From: Rotaria socialis
Taxonomy: Eukaryota; Rotifera; Eurotatoria; Philodinida; Philodinidae
Assembly: GCA_905331475.1 (NCBI GenBank)
Contig: CAJNYU010000007.1
Location: 248,001 to 312,000, forward strand
Direction: 5' to 3'
DNA length: 64,000 bases
The notes under the pieces were generated by a model that had not been told where the DNA came from, searched no databases, and saw only the letters and a list, made by a program, of their open reading frames with translations. Numbering within the stretch: position 1 is the stretch's first letter; each line of letters starts with the position of its first letter. A program made the translations under genes and the position numbers. Shown here piece by piece: positions 37,113-48,285 of the stretch.

Positions 37113-37367
37113 TTATTTAAAATCAATAAAATGTTCCACAATTTCAATTAAAAAAAACAGATCTATCATGAAGGTATGCGAGATTAACTTTGCTTTTTCT
37201 CGAACAATCTCGAACTATGACGTCATTCAAAGCTGATGCAATGTACATCGTGTCATAACGACACACGTATAAGATTATATTCCTGCTTCTCCCTCTCATC
37301 TGCACTATTAAGATAAAATATTATTCTGAAATGAACACTCTCGTATCCACTCGCATATTGGAAAACA

Positions 37368-37380
37368 TTCTAGAATATTC
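37368..37380 (+). promoter_or_regulatory. heat-shock element
   Basis: The sequence TTCtaGAAtaTTC is a perfect three-unit nTTCnnGAAnnTTC array, the binding site of trimeric HSF. It is 107 bp upstream of the ATG of a small heat-shock protein gene and just 5' of its TATA box. A two-unit partial site, TTCtcGAA, also lies at 37197-37204. Confidence 0.88.
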
Positions 37381-37399
37381 TCAAATGATAAGTTGAGAG

Positions 37400-37407
37400 T
37401 ATATAAA
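37400..37407 (+). promoter_or_regulatory. TATA box of the small heat-shock gene
   Basis: tatataaa, 20 bp after the heat-shock element and 75 bp before the start codon, a standard distance for TATA-directed initiation. Confidence 0.75.
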
Positions 37408-37474
37408 ATGATCGTACTGCGATTGTTTTTTCATTTCTTTACAGTTCCTATCAACGCGCACATCTAGTCTAGTA

Positions 37475-38184
37475 ATGACTTCATCTCGTATTATTTCACG
37501 TCTTATTGTACCGACTACTCTTAGTCGTCTAGCTACTTTGGGTAACATAAATGGTCCAGTACGTCATCTTGTCTATCGAAGTCCAAGAAATTTGCCTGGT
37601 GTATTTCTTGGATCAACATCAAATATCTTTCGAGATTTAGAAAGAGAATTTGATCGCATGCAACGACAATTCGATAACTATTTTCGGGGTAATGTGGCTA
37701 ATGATAACCGATCATTAATAAATTCCTCACATGATAATATTCAGGGTGAATACTTTTCTAATTATTTAATTCTTCAACTCACATACTTTATTTTTATTTT
37801 CAGAAAATCAAACGATAATTACTGAATTAGATGGATCCAGAAAGTTTCAACTTACATTTGATATGAGGGGCTTTGAACCTGAAGAAGTTAAAATTAAAAC
37901 ACATAATGGTTCATTAATGATTTCAGCTAAGAAAGAAAAGAAGGTAATTGTATACCGAAATGTTTATTTAAATAAATTGACTTGAAATTCTTCGTTTCTT
38001 TTAATTTTAGGCTGGAAATAGTTATTCACTTCACGAATTCAGTCAAACTTATACACTACCAGAAGATCTTAAACTAGAAGATTTAAAATCAACTTTTGCA
38101 GAAACCGGCATTGTTACAATCGAAGCACCTCTACCTAAAGTCGAACCAAAAAATCGACAAATTCAAATTGAACATTCAAAATAA
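37475..38184 (+). CDS. small heat-shock protein (alpha-crystallin family)
   Basis: Three exons (37475-37745, 37804-37943, 38011-38184) give 194 aa in phase. The core has the alpha-crystallin domain: FQLTFDMRGFEPEEVKIKTHNG, SLMISAKKEKK, SYSLHEFSQTYTLPEDL, and a last strand TGIVTIEAPLPK. The N-terminus before LEREFDRMQRQFDNYF is rich in Arg, Ser, Thr and Leu and lacks acidic residues, so mitochondrial targeting is possible. Its function is ATP-independent holding of unfolding proteins. The upstream HSE and TATA box make heat-shock induction very likely, and this would also fit desiccation stress if the organism is a bdelloid. Confidence 0.93.
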
Positions 38185-38439
38185 AACAGTTTTTTCCTGT
38201 GTATTTTTACCATACAAAATAACTATTTAAAATAGAATTACAAAAACAAAAACTTTGTTTTTCATATAAATCTTTTATTTAAGCAGTTCAGATAAAAACA
38301 AACATTTAGCGAAACTAATTGAAAGTTTTTTCAGATTTTTGGACATTTCGCAACAAAATAATCATTTAGTCTTCGGCTAACATTTGATAGAGCACTAAAT
38401 ATATCGTATGTGTTTTTCTTCTCAATGATTATATTCATT

Positions 38440-38990
38440 AACGAATAATAATTGATTTTGTTGGCTAACAATAACAAGTGATTGACTATTTTCTATTCTA
38501 TGTACTTTAACATGATGTACAATAGATGTTGCTCAATTAAAATAAAATACTTCTAAATCTATTGTATCATCTTTAACGAGTAAAACAACATGTGCATCAT
38601 CTGTACATCTCGATAGAATATTTTCATCTATTTCTTCAACACTTTGCTTTTGTTAAACGATTCACTCATTTTAATGTTGGTTTCTATATCTAATTTTTTT
38701 GAATTGCTGATGCATTTATATATATACAACAAATATATATTCATCATAAGTTGCTAGTAGTGAAAATTCAGTAGGGTTTTCATTTGACTAATCTTTTTAT
38801 TAAATTTCTTGGCCAATGGATCAATATTTAACTCAAAAACATAACTGCGTATTAAATTAAGATAAGGACTTTGGTAAGATAAATAAGTAAAATTATCCAC
38901 CGTTAATATGCCGAGTTCAAGTTTAAGTACACTTTGTTTTTGAGAGATTTATTTCGACTCATTAAACGCTGCTTGTTTGGATTTATTCTA
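38440..38990 (-). pseudogene. decayed protein-coding gene fragment, family unknown
   Basis: On the minus strand, coding-like stretches are separated by frame shifts and stops. The first is LKLELGILTVDNFTYLSYQS...YVFELNIDPLAKKFNKK (about 38800-38945). The second is NENPTEFSLLATYDEYIFVV (about 38730-38795). The third is QSVEEIDENILSRCTDD and VVLLVKDDTIDLEVFYFN, a stop, then VHHVKVHRIENSQSLVIVSQ (about 38450-38655). Residue use looks like a beta-propeller or trafficking protein, but I cannot name it. The order of fragments is collinear, so this is one gene that lost its function rather than random ORFs. Confidence 0.5.
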
Positions 38991-39540
38991 AGTTAAAATA
39001 TTCACAATATTTTCATTCGTTTGTTTTGCTGAAGTTTCACGATTTGATGAATATAATATTCTCTGCTATTTTTAAATGCAAAAATCAAACTTAATTTTCA
39101 CAATAGACATTTAAGTGAAATCTTTCTTACAATGAATTGGTTCATTAAGTGATTTTTTGCATAAAAATCTGTTATTATGATAGCTTCATTAAGTACTCAA
39201 GGCAGAACTCACATCGACCAAAGTTTTAATCAAAATAAAATCAAAATAGTAGCTCACAATGATATTCAAAGTCAAATTCTCAATCGTTTAAATCACAATA
39301 TGTTTATATATTGTCTTTTTATAAATAAAATATGAAGGGATTTTAGCAATAAAAAAAAGAAGATTTTATCATAATCAATGAAGGAAAATGTTGTTTTGTG
39401 ATTTCCTATCGTTCCATTTTTTGTAAAGAGAAAAAAATCAACGCTGATAAATGATAATAACTCTCGCTCAATCTTTTTTTTTCAAATTCGAATTCATATA
39501 TATGTATATACAGAAAGAAAAAGCAACACTTTTTTTGCTG

Positions 39541-41461
39541 TTATTGTTCAAGCATATCTTCTGTTGACGATGATGGCAATGGTGTTGAATTGCTATTGCT
39601 TGAACTACTATTCTCATCCGTAAGATTTGTTGGTGGCGACGATGATAATGATGGCTTATCTTCTTCATCTTCATCTTCTTCAGTCTCAGCTTCATCTTGT
39701 TCATTATCATTATTATCCTGTTCCATTTCATCATCTAATTGAGTATTTATTGCTGAACCGGCTTGACTTTCTTGACTTTCGATTACAATGGAATCATTAT
39801 CATTTACAGTATGTGGAATTGCGAAGCCATTCGTTATTTGAGAATTTGAAGATGTTTCAGAGCTGTCCGCCATTGCTGATGATGTAAAACCATTTCGAGT
39901 TGTTTCAACATAAATTTTGCTTAAAAACAAATTCAATTAGTTGAACTTTTGGATATACGCTAGTTATCAACTGTATGAGAGAGGTGAATATCTACTATAG
40001 TTATCATTTTCAAATATAGATTTTCCAATGTGATGAATTCATCCATAGATTATACGGAAAGATCATATACAGATAACTATTTTAACTCTATCAACGACCT
40101 AAGGTCGATTTTTTCTAACAGATTTACTGTTCATCTAACTGACTCGAATAGTTGAAGAGTAGAATAATCATTCTGTTTTGAGAAACTTACTGAAATGATA
40201 ATCATTAGAGAATATTAAAATGCAGTCTTCAAAATTCTATTTTGAGATTATGCTCTGATGATCTCCTAGATCAACCGATATAGTTCGAAAATAATTGAGT
40301 TTGTACAGAGAAAAATACACAATAATGACGGAAATAAAACAATTCGATTATAACGTGCTAGATAAATAGTTGTATTTAAAATTATTATAAAAGCAATTAT
40401 ACTTCTTATGAAAACAGTATACAAAATCGTAGAGCTACGAATAAAGCTTCACAAATTAGTTCTATTAGATATTTGATGTAGAAAAAATATTGCGTTAATC
40501 TCTTGTTAGGAAAGATTAATGTTACAACATTAATCTTTATTAAAAAATACATCATTAAATATTGTATTCAAATCAAACGAATAAAATATTTTCAAATATT
40601 TTCGAGTTTTTACTAACACGGAGTGGGGGTATCTTTTCGTTAGCATGTTGGATTACTTAGTCGTACTGTGATATACACAAAAAGTACGAAATATACAACA
40701 GTGATTTCCTTCTTGTAATATTGGTCAGTTTACTGTATGTGATTCGAATATAAAGTTTTTGTTCAAATTATATTTCGAACTTACTTTCCTTCATTGTCAA
40801 TTGTTGTTACCACCGAAACACATTTAGTTAAACCACGTATAAATTTATCTGTTCTTCGATAATTAGCTCTTGGTGAAAGTATTAATTCACATAATCGCTG
40901 AATAGTAAATGGTGCACTAGAGAGAGAGAAAAAAAAAACTACAAAAATTTCATAATTAAAAGTGTATATTTACTTTTCAAATGAATTAATCCTTTCAATT
41001 ATATCACTTTTTAATTCTTCAAATGTCGATTGATCAACGTTTGGATGCGTATCTAACTTGTCCATATTAGATTCTGTATTAAATTCATTAAGAACAACAC
41101 TTAATTTTTTTAGATATAATGGTTTTATCTTTTCCCATGGATGACTAATAAAGAAAAATTAAGGAAAAAAATTCTCCAATTAAAATTCTACCTTGAATAA
41201 CCAGTTTTAGCAATTTCAGTAAGAATTTGTTCTAATTCAAATGTTAAAACTCGTTCATCTTCAGGCTTTTTAAGAAATTCTAAATAGAAAAACAAATACA
41301 AATCAAAGAATAAGAAAAATCATTCATTTGAAAAAAATCAAAACTTAACAAATAATTAAAAGAAAAAAGAACTTACTATCGAGACTGTCAACAACAGAAT
41401 TAGGTGATAAACTTGAGGTAACAACATCTTGTTCGTGCTCTTCTTCAGCTGTCTCCATCAT
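39541..41461 (-). CDS. PPP4R2: protein phosphatase 4 regulatory subunit 2
   Basis: At least five exons. The start is at 41461 ([14 protein letters not shown]...), directly behind an acceptor-like gttcag. Key blocks are [31 protein letters not shown], the diagnostic [18 protein letters not shown] with [15 protein letters not shown], and an acidic/serine-rich tail ([15 protein letters not shown]) ending EDMLEQ at 39541. PPP4R2 is the core regulatory subunit that targets PP4 catalytic subunit to substrates in DNA-damage recovery and spliceosomal assembly. The last intron is long (about 39918-40783). The tail is shorter than in vertebrates. It is head-to-head with ZFAND1, 163 bp away. Confidence 0.93.
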
Positions 41462-41624
41462 CTGAACAAATACAAATGCAGAAAAGAAAAAGCAAGAAAG
41501 ATTAAATTAACCGAATGCAAATGCATCTCTCATCTCATTCGTTCTGAATTCTCCAATAATAAGCTAGAACAGTTGATTCATTTTTATGTCTATATTTTAT
41601 GCTATATTTAAAAAAAACTAGATA
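41462..41624. promoter_or_regulatory. compact bidirectional promoter, PPP4R2 and ZFAND1
   Basis: Only 163 bp separate two divergent start codons, so initiation for both genes must be directed from here. No canonical TATA box is evident. Short 5' UTRs or trans-splicing are implied. Confidence 0.55.
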
Positions 41625-42350
41625 ATGGTTGAATTATTAGGTACTTATTGTGAATATCCTGAATGTAATACACTTGATTTTTTACCTATTCATTGTATTC
41701 ATTGCGCAAAGACATTCTGTAAACGACACGGAGCTGCTCCTGATCATTCATGTATATCTTTACTGCAAACAACTTCAATAAATTCGACGAACTCTTCATC
41801 ATTTCTTCCATGTGCTAATTCAAATGGTTGTAAAAGTCAAAAATCTCCAATTAGTTTTACATGTTCGTTATGTTTGAAAAATTTTTGTGTTGAACATCGT
41901 CATATTGATGATCATCAATGTCCTCATCGTTCACAATCGCCACCAACACATTATTCATCACAAACAAATAAAACTGAAATAAAACCAATAGATAACTTTT
42001 TGAAAGAAAAATTTGTTGGAACAAAAAATGAAACTTTAGCAAATAAAGTAGCAATTATGAAATTGAAACAAACAGCTAAAGGACCAGCAGGTTTACCAAT
42101 GGAAACTCGTCTTCATGTTTTCGTACAAATCGATGATGGTACTGCAAATAATAAACGATATCCGTTCTATCTTTCAAAACTTTGGCCATTAGGAAAAGGA
42201 CTTGATTATTTAACGAAGGAATTAAAATTGTTACCAGCAACTCGTATAATTTTATTAGAGAGAGAACAAATTTCACTTGATTTATCGACAACTATCAATG
42301 ATTTGAAAGAATTGCAAGAAGCTGATGTTATTATTTTAAAGAAAGTTTAA
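41625..42350 (+). CDS. ZFAND1: AN1-type zinc finger protein 1
   Basis: Intronless, 241 aa, near the usual family length. Two AN1 fingers are visible. Finger 1 runs CEYPECNTLDFLPIHCIHCAKTFC, CKRHGAAPDHSC; finger 2 runs CKSQKSPISFTCSLCLKNFCVEH and DDHQC. A ubiquitin-like C-terminal region follows (ETRLHVFVQIDDGT, RYPFYLSKLWPLGKGLDYL). ZFAND1 recruits p97/VCP and the proteasome to stress granules for their clearance. An aataaa polyadenylation signal comes right after the stop. Confidence 0.93.
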   Translation: MVELLGTYCEYPECNTLDFLPIHCIHCAKTFCKRHGAAPDHSCISLLQTTSINSTNSSSFLPCANSNGCKSQKSPISFTCSLCLKNFCVEHRHIDDHQCPHRSQSPPTHYSSQTNKTEIKPIDNFLKEKFVGTKNETLANKVAIMKLKQTAKGPAGLPMETRLHVFVQIDDGTANNKRYPFYLSKLWPLGKGLDYLTKELKLLPATRIILLEREQISLDLSTTINDLKELQEADVIILKKV

Positions 42351-44070
42351 ATAAAAACAAGGGTTTATTTATTGTTTTTTTTTCTTATTCATTTTTGAAT
42401 TAATGTAAATAAACAGACTATAAAGACCAGTTAAGTTTTTCGATAAAAAATAAAATTTTCAATGAATCTTTGATTTAATAGTTATTCGGGGTTTCCATTT
42501 TTTTTATAAATGTAATTATCATCATGAGCTTCAGATTCAATATTAGCTTTTCTGTGATCTCATCGGAAATATTCTGATTGTCGCCTAATATTTTGAACGG
42601 CTCATTTTAAGAAACAGTACAAGAAAATCACTCGTTTATTTAAGTACTTTTCGATCAAGTTTCGTATCTACTGCATTTAAATCAGAGTCATACATTTTCC
42701 TTTTATTTTTGCAATTGAATCAAGATGAAGTTTTATAATCCGTTTAATATTATGCCACTTTCACTGAGATTCGTTGTTCTTTTCTTTCTTAACTGCTACT
42801 TCATCAGTTAGAAATTCTAATGAAAACAGCTTCTCAGCCCAGCCCCGTTGAGGTTAAAATGTGGAACTCATATATTTTGGGTAACTTAGACAACTTTGAA
42901 AGTATGTTCAGATATTTTAGTTCAACATTTTTAGTTAAATTATTCGTTTACTATTGGTATTATAGTTAAGAATAGAAATTAATTGCAATGTTTTGAATAT
43001 TTTAATCGATTTAACAAAATACTTCTATCAGATACACCTAATAAATGTAATTTATTATATTTAGATACTTTCAATACGATTGAAATCACTAGTAGTAATT
43101 CTGAGTAATTTAAGCGTGATATTTATTAGTTTACTTTTTTATTTTTATAATTAAGTATAGTATTAATCAGCAGGCTAGTTCTACAATTATACATAGCATA
43201 ATAGTTCTACAAAATTGAAAGAAACAAATCATATATTCTTTTCTAATTTATTGAGTGTTTAATCAGTACAATTTTGATCACATACGCTTTTAAATCCTTA
43301 CGTTCAAACGATACTATTTAAATAGCATATATGAATAATAAGAATTTAAAAGAGTGGATAGCTTTTATCACCTTTTGAAAAATTTAATGATAATTATATA
43401 GACATATATATATATATATATATGGCATATTTTTCTTATAAACAATAAAAATAACGAATGTAGTCAGTTATGAAATAGTTTACAGACGATTCAATTCAAT
43501 TTCAAAAGTAAGATTTTATATCTAACATGAAACTTATGTATTGATTATTCAGAAAAAATAACTGAGTGGGTGAAACTTAAAATTTCTTTCATTTAAATAA
43601 CCGATAAACACTTTTGCAATTTTTTAATAAGAAAAAACTACAGTTAAATTAGAGCTTGATAATGTTTTTGAGGTTATTGGTATAAAATAATATTTGTAAG
43701 AAATGTTTCATATTTTATTTTTGATCTTGAAATAAAACAAATATGAAATAGACTTGATATTAAAATATTGTTCTATTATTAATAAAAATTGTTGGAAACA
43801 ATGTTTAATGTTTTTAATCTATGATAGATAATCCTTAATATATCTAATCATAGTATAGTAGGCAGAGGTTGCTAATGAGTGTAATAGTAGCATACACTGG
43901 TCTCTATTCCTAGTTTCCATGATGGTAGTATACACTCCTTGCTAACGTTTGTAATAGTAAAAATATACCATACAGTCGTAACTATGGACTATAATAATAA
44001 AGACAACTGATTTCCAAGATTAATTAGAGATTAAAGTCTAAGCATAATGATTTCTAATTAGTGAAAATAG
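42351..44070. other. AT-rich spacer before the accessory region
   Basis: No exon was found. A TA tract lies at about 43405-43424. Two similar short blocks with gctaa...gtaatagta...cataca/tacact at 43870-43975 look like a decayed local duplication. Confidence 0.5.
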
Positions 44071-44277
44071 CAAGGGGGAAAAGCGGATCCATCAGGATCC
44101 AATAGGATTCAAAAACCTGATTGGAAAAAGGAGGAATTCGTCGTAGGATTTTCGAGTAAGAAGCATGAGTGAACTGATGAGATTGATATATTAGTGAATT
44201 CTGCTAGATTCCGATGAATTTTTCGACACTTAAAAATCAAGTAGGATGCACCGTAGGAGTATACAGCTTACGCTCAT

Positions 44278-44299
44278 GCTCACGCTCATGAGCGTGAGC
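44278..44299. repeat. perfect 22-bp palindrome
   Basis: GCTCACGCTCA is followed directly by its exact reverse complement TGAGCGTGAGC. It lies near the left end of the candidate 2-kb element. Confidence 0.95.
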
Positions 44300-44459
44300 G
44301 GTATGTTCCTAAGTATTACTAATTTTATTATTTATTACCAGTAATAAAATTAAAAACAATTGAAACTAATAAGAGCAACAACTGAAAAGTAATAACGTGT
44401 AATAATTATTACCGTAATAAATACCGACCCAAAAATATTACTTAGAATTTTTTAGTATC

Positions 44460-44870
44460 TATTCAGGATGATTTCTTATAGCTTCTTGTGACCTACCGGG
44501 AGATCGTATTAGAAGCGTCCAGGATCAGACCAGAACTGGCGCCTATAGCTATTAGGAATCTACCTATAGGTGATACTCAGAACTTTTTAAGAATCACATA
44601 AGGGTAATACTTAGAAGTGTTTTCAGCCTGGTCAAGGGTGATACTTAGAAGTTCTAACGTCTCAGTCAGAGGGAGTAGTCAGAAGTTTTAGGACCTACCC
44701 AGGGGTGGCCCCTTTAGCTATTTGGGATCTACTTACAGATGATACCTAGAACTTTTAAGAAACCACCAAGGAGCGGTTCTGTACCTTTCTGGCCCTACCC
44801 CAGGATGACAATTAGAACTATGTGAGAACTTTCCAGGGCTGATCTGTGCAACATTTTAGTACATATATAG
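44460..44870. repeat. degenerate minisatellite, ~50-70-bp units
   Basis: Recurring pieces such as ggtgatactcagaact, ggtaatacttagaagtg, ggtgatacttagaagttc and gatgatacctagaact are interleaved with gacctaccc/gatctact motifs. They read as diverged tandem copies. Confidence 0.65.
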
Positions 44871-45605
44871 TGGCATCCCTTGTATTCTTCTGCGTAGTGT
44901 GGGAAGGGATTCTTATAACTTATTCAGTCGTAACTAGGGATGAACCGAGACCAACATTCATCAATACTGGAAACCGAGCCTAACCGCGAACGAGACCGAG
45001 ACCAAAACCTCGGCCACGACGACTGTGACGGAGATGGGAAGTCTAGGTCTCGGCAGAAGCCTATTCGTAACTATTGGCAGTTTCTATAACTTTTTCAATC
45101 CTATATTAGCATCGTCTTTTTAACATGGCACTCTGCCCAGCAGTTATATCTTCAAACTTGAAGTACCATCCTTAGCGGTTCCGAAAAATTCATAAGAACA
45201 ACCCTGAAGTAGATCCCAAATGGCTAATGGAACCATTCCAGTGTAAATCCACAACATTTACGGGAACCACCTCCAGATAGGATGTAAAAGTCACAGGGAT
45301 CAGATCTAGATAAGACCTAAGGGACTGAAGGGGTTACCATTAATTACGGCCCAAATAATACTAGTGATTGAATGTAGGCAATCTAGCGATCGTAGACAAA
45401 TCAGTGAATAGAAGTAATTCCACGATCAAGTTCTTTATTGCTTTACTTCTTCCTTATTACTTCATTAATTTTCCTGGCTTTTAGTTAGTATCATTAATTC
45501 GAAATAACAGTTATTACTTATTACTGGTAATAATAATGTGCTACCCCTACTAGACATATATAATAAGATCCTAACTTTGTTCCTTGGTAGTTTGTGGTAG
45601 TAAGA

Positions 45606-45734
45606 TGAGCGAGTTTAAGAAACAAATATTCGGAAACTATGATTTTCCAAACTTTAATGAGCCTATTCTAGCGCTTATTATCAATTCATCGAGTAACAAG
45701 TATTTAGATGCATCGATTGAATATATTAGATAAG
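45606..45734 (+). CDS. doubtful 42-aa ORF in the 2-kb element
   Basis: The ORF encodes MSEFKKQIFGNYDFPNFNEP... with codon use that looks coding, preceded by an atatataata TATA-like run. It has no recognised family. It could be the remnant start of an element-encoded protein or a chance ORF. A longer ORF at 45755-46027 follows without clear coding character. Confidence 0.2.
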
Positions 45735-46082
45735 AAACTGTACGAAATACTATAATGTATTTTTATATGAATATAGCTAAAGTGGGTTCATTATTACTGA
45801 TTTCTTGCATATTCTATTTGGAGAAGAAACGCTCACGCTTATCAGCACCCGTGACCGTGAGCTGCACACCCATAATCCAGCAGAATCCATGTTTTTTACA
45901 TTGTTTGAAGATTGCTATAAAGCGAGTCAGTTTTTGGTGCATTGTGGTAGACTCCGACGTATTTAATAGATTGAAGGAGCTTCTAATAGATTTTCGTACA
46001 CTTCAGTCAATCTATTGTGCAATCTAATACCGTTCATTAGGAGCAACAGGATCCAGGAGGATTCGCTCCCCTCTCCCTCTGT

Positions 46083-47930
46083 AATAACTTGATCAATAAT
46101 TTATTTTTCATTTGTGTTTGCGTTTACAAATCTAGTAGTGTTCTCAATACAGATTTTCTTTTAGTTTTTCTTACCGTATGTTAATAAATGTTTTATCTCT
46201 ATGTCATCATTAAAAACCATTTTAAGATTATGAAACCCTTCGTTTCTGAAATTCTTATCATGTACATCACTGTTCTATCATCGCTTTTTAAATAAAATAA
46301 ATTGAGAGTAGTACAAAGATGCAAAACACAATATAGATCTCTGAGTATTTTACAAAAATCCATCAGAGTACTCATGAGTTCTCACGGCATTTTCTAGCGT
46401 GAGTACTTTTTGAGTAATCTCTTGATGAGTACATTCACTTAGGCAGTTATTTCGAAAGAATCGATTGACAATTTATCCATTTGATTTTCAAAGATTGAAA
46501 TTTCAATCGATTGTTGGATTTTAATCAGATTATATTACAAAAAGAGGTAGCTTGGTTCGAGAAATCGGATTTGCTCAACCATAATCAAAACTAATCACGA
46601 TTTTTCTGAGAGATATTTTTCGCCTTTTTAAAAGTTATTTACAGCAAACCCCTTACTTTTTCGCAAGCCAATGCCAAGACCAATGGCGATGCCGGATATG
46701 ACAAGCATTGTTACTGCTGCTGTTGACAACACTACTATCCGCTTCCTGAAAGAGAAAAATAGACATCAAATAGATCATCGTTCTGTTCAAAAATAACTAT
46801 TTAGAGAATGTATACTGTACCGTCATCTTGACTTTTCGATCACCAAAGGAGCCATAATCGATTAGGTGTGGGTGTACAGCAGAGACCCTGATATGCTGAC
46901 ACCCATACCCCAATCAGTGAAAAGTATGAATGTAAGCGAGCATGCCTAAAGTTCCTCTTAGAATTATATTCAGTCATTCTGATGTTACAAGCCTTTGCTT
47001 TTGTCATGAATGCTAGTGTCAGTATTACTGTTGTTTTTCTTACTTCTTAGCAGAAAGACCATTTATATGAATCATGTGTTGAAGGCAATGTTGAATGTTG
47101 ATTTAAAAAAGGACGATTAGAGTGATAATTGAGGATCACTTGCAACCGGTGCTGGAAATTGAATTAACTGCACGTATGTACTGTGAACAAAATGCTCGTT
47201 GTTCTGAACCGATAATAATCGCTCTTAGCCAATGAAGGTTCTTGAAAATATTTTGCAAAAAAATAAAAAATAACACATTGCTATCAAATAGGGGTGGACC
47301 ATTTAATTTAATACTAGTTAATTAAAACCGCTAATTAACGTAAACGTGCCATCTCTACTATCAAATATATCTCTCATACAATATGGCGCCCTCCATATGC
47401 GACAATTTCTATTGAAATTCAGAGAAAAGTTGTTTGACTATTGGTAGTATGTTGCTTGTTCCTAACTTGAATACGTAACTGTGCTGCACTCTTCTAATTG
47501 TTATTCATCCAAAGTTCTGAAGACTTTGATCTCTTCTTCTCCTATTTACACTTCGAACGTGCACTATCAATTTATCCTTCACCAATACATAGTTTACAAT
47601 CACTACGATCTTTTATGTTCGTGCACTGAGAAATGGCATTCTTCATATGCCATTGCCAACAAGCGTGTTACTATTTTTATCCTTTCGATTTGTTCTTTCA
47701 CCTCATATTGTTTACGCTGTATCAATCAAAGTCCATCTATACCACAAAATGGTATATAAGGAACGAGAAAAATACAGTACAAGATGATTCTTGATAGATT
47801 AAAAAAGTATTAGTTATATAACGCTTTATACGAAGGATGCGCAAGTACGGGTACAACTTGTATTCACTTGTACTACCCCCTCCCCCCCCCAAAAAAAAAA
47901 ACATAGAATTCTAGAATTCATGTATTCGGA
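46083..47930. other. accessory spacer with one orphan exon
   Basis: Mostly non-coding. Apart from the transmembrane exon candidate at 46657-46745, no gene was supported. A C-run followed by an A-run lies at about 47876-47902, a site prone to sequencing error. Confidence 0.4.
46657..46745 (-). other. orphan transmembrane exon candidate
   Basis: On the minus strand, 89 bp lie between a strong acceptor (ctctttcag) and a strong donor (gtaagg). In one frame they encode KRIVVLSTAAVTMLVISG followed by IAIGLGIGLRK, a basic residue pair followed by a single TM helix. This resembles the membrane exon of the gene at 54237. No in-phase upstream or downstream exon was found, so it is either part of a larger undetected gene or a leftover exon. 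Confidence 0.35.
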
Positions 47931-48285
47931 CAAGGGGGAAATAGCGTACTACAAAACTCCAGTCTTGTCTGGAGTCCAGCAATCCAAGCTATGATAAAAT
48001 CTGTTGCTTATTGCCTTCAGCTATCGGAAATAAAAAACAGACTATGCATTAACTGTCGCTTAAAACTTTTCTTTTTTTACCATCACAATCTTTTGTAAAT
48101 GCTTCATAGCGTCTGATAAAGTGTAAAAATATGAAAACAATTAACGAATGACAAATTTTTAAAAATAATAAGGAAATTGTAAAGTTAAAAAACTTCAGCT
48201 TCATAAGCAGACTATATACTGTATGATATACTATGAAAGAAGTAAAACGAGAAGTATAAACAGGAAAATGTTCCTAAGGTAAATA

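Larger units (their letters stand above)
44071..46082. mobile_element. candidate ~2.0-kb DNA element with imperfect inverted ends
   Basis: The left end reads CAAGGGGGAAAAGCGGATCC. The reverse complement of the right end, at about 46082, reads CAGAGGGAGAGGGGAGCGAA. Beyond these, GCGGATCCATCAGGATCC on the left lines up with GCGAATCCTCCTGGATCC on the right, 14 of 18 positions matching. Inside are a perfect palindrome, a degenerate minisatellite and two short ORFs of doubtful value. G+C is visibly higher than in the flanks. No target-site duplication is convincing, and no transposase is recognised, so this would be a non-autonomous or decayed element. Confidence 0.45.

Noticed and set aside
45755-46027. 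90-aa plus-strand ORF
   Set aside because: No family, no splice or promoter context, and codon use unlike real genes here; kept only as part of the 2-kb element.
47481-47759. 92-aa plus-strand ORF
   Set aside because: Low-complexity Ser/Tyr/Ile mix typical of random AT-rich sequence; no supporting signal.
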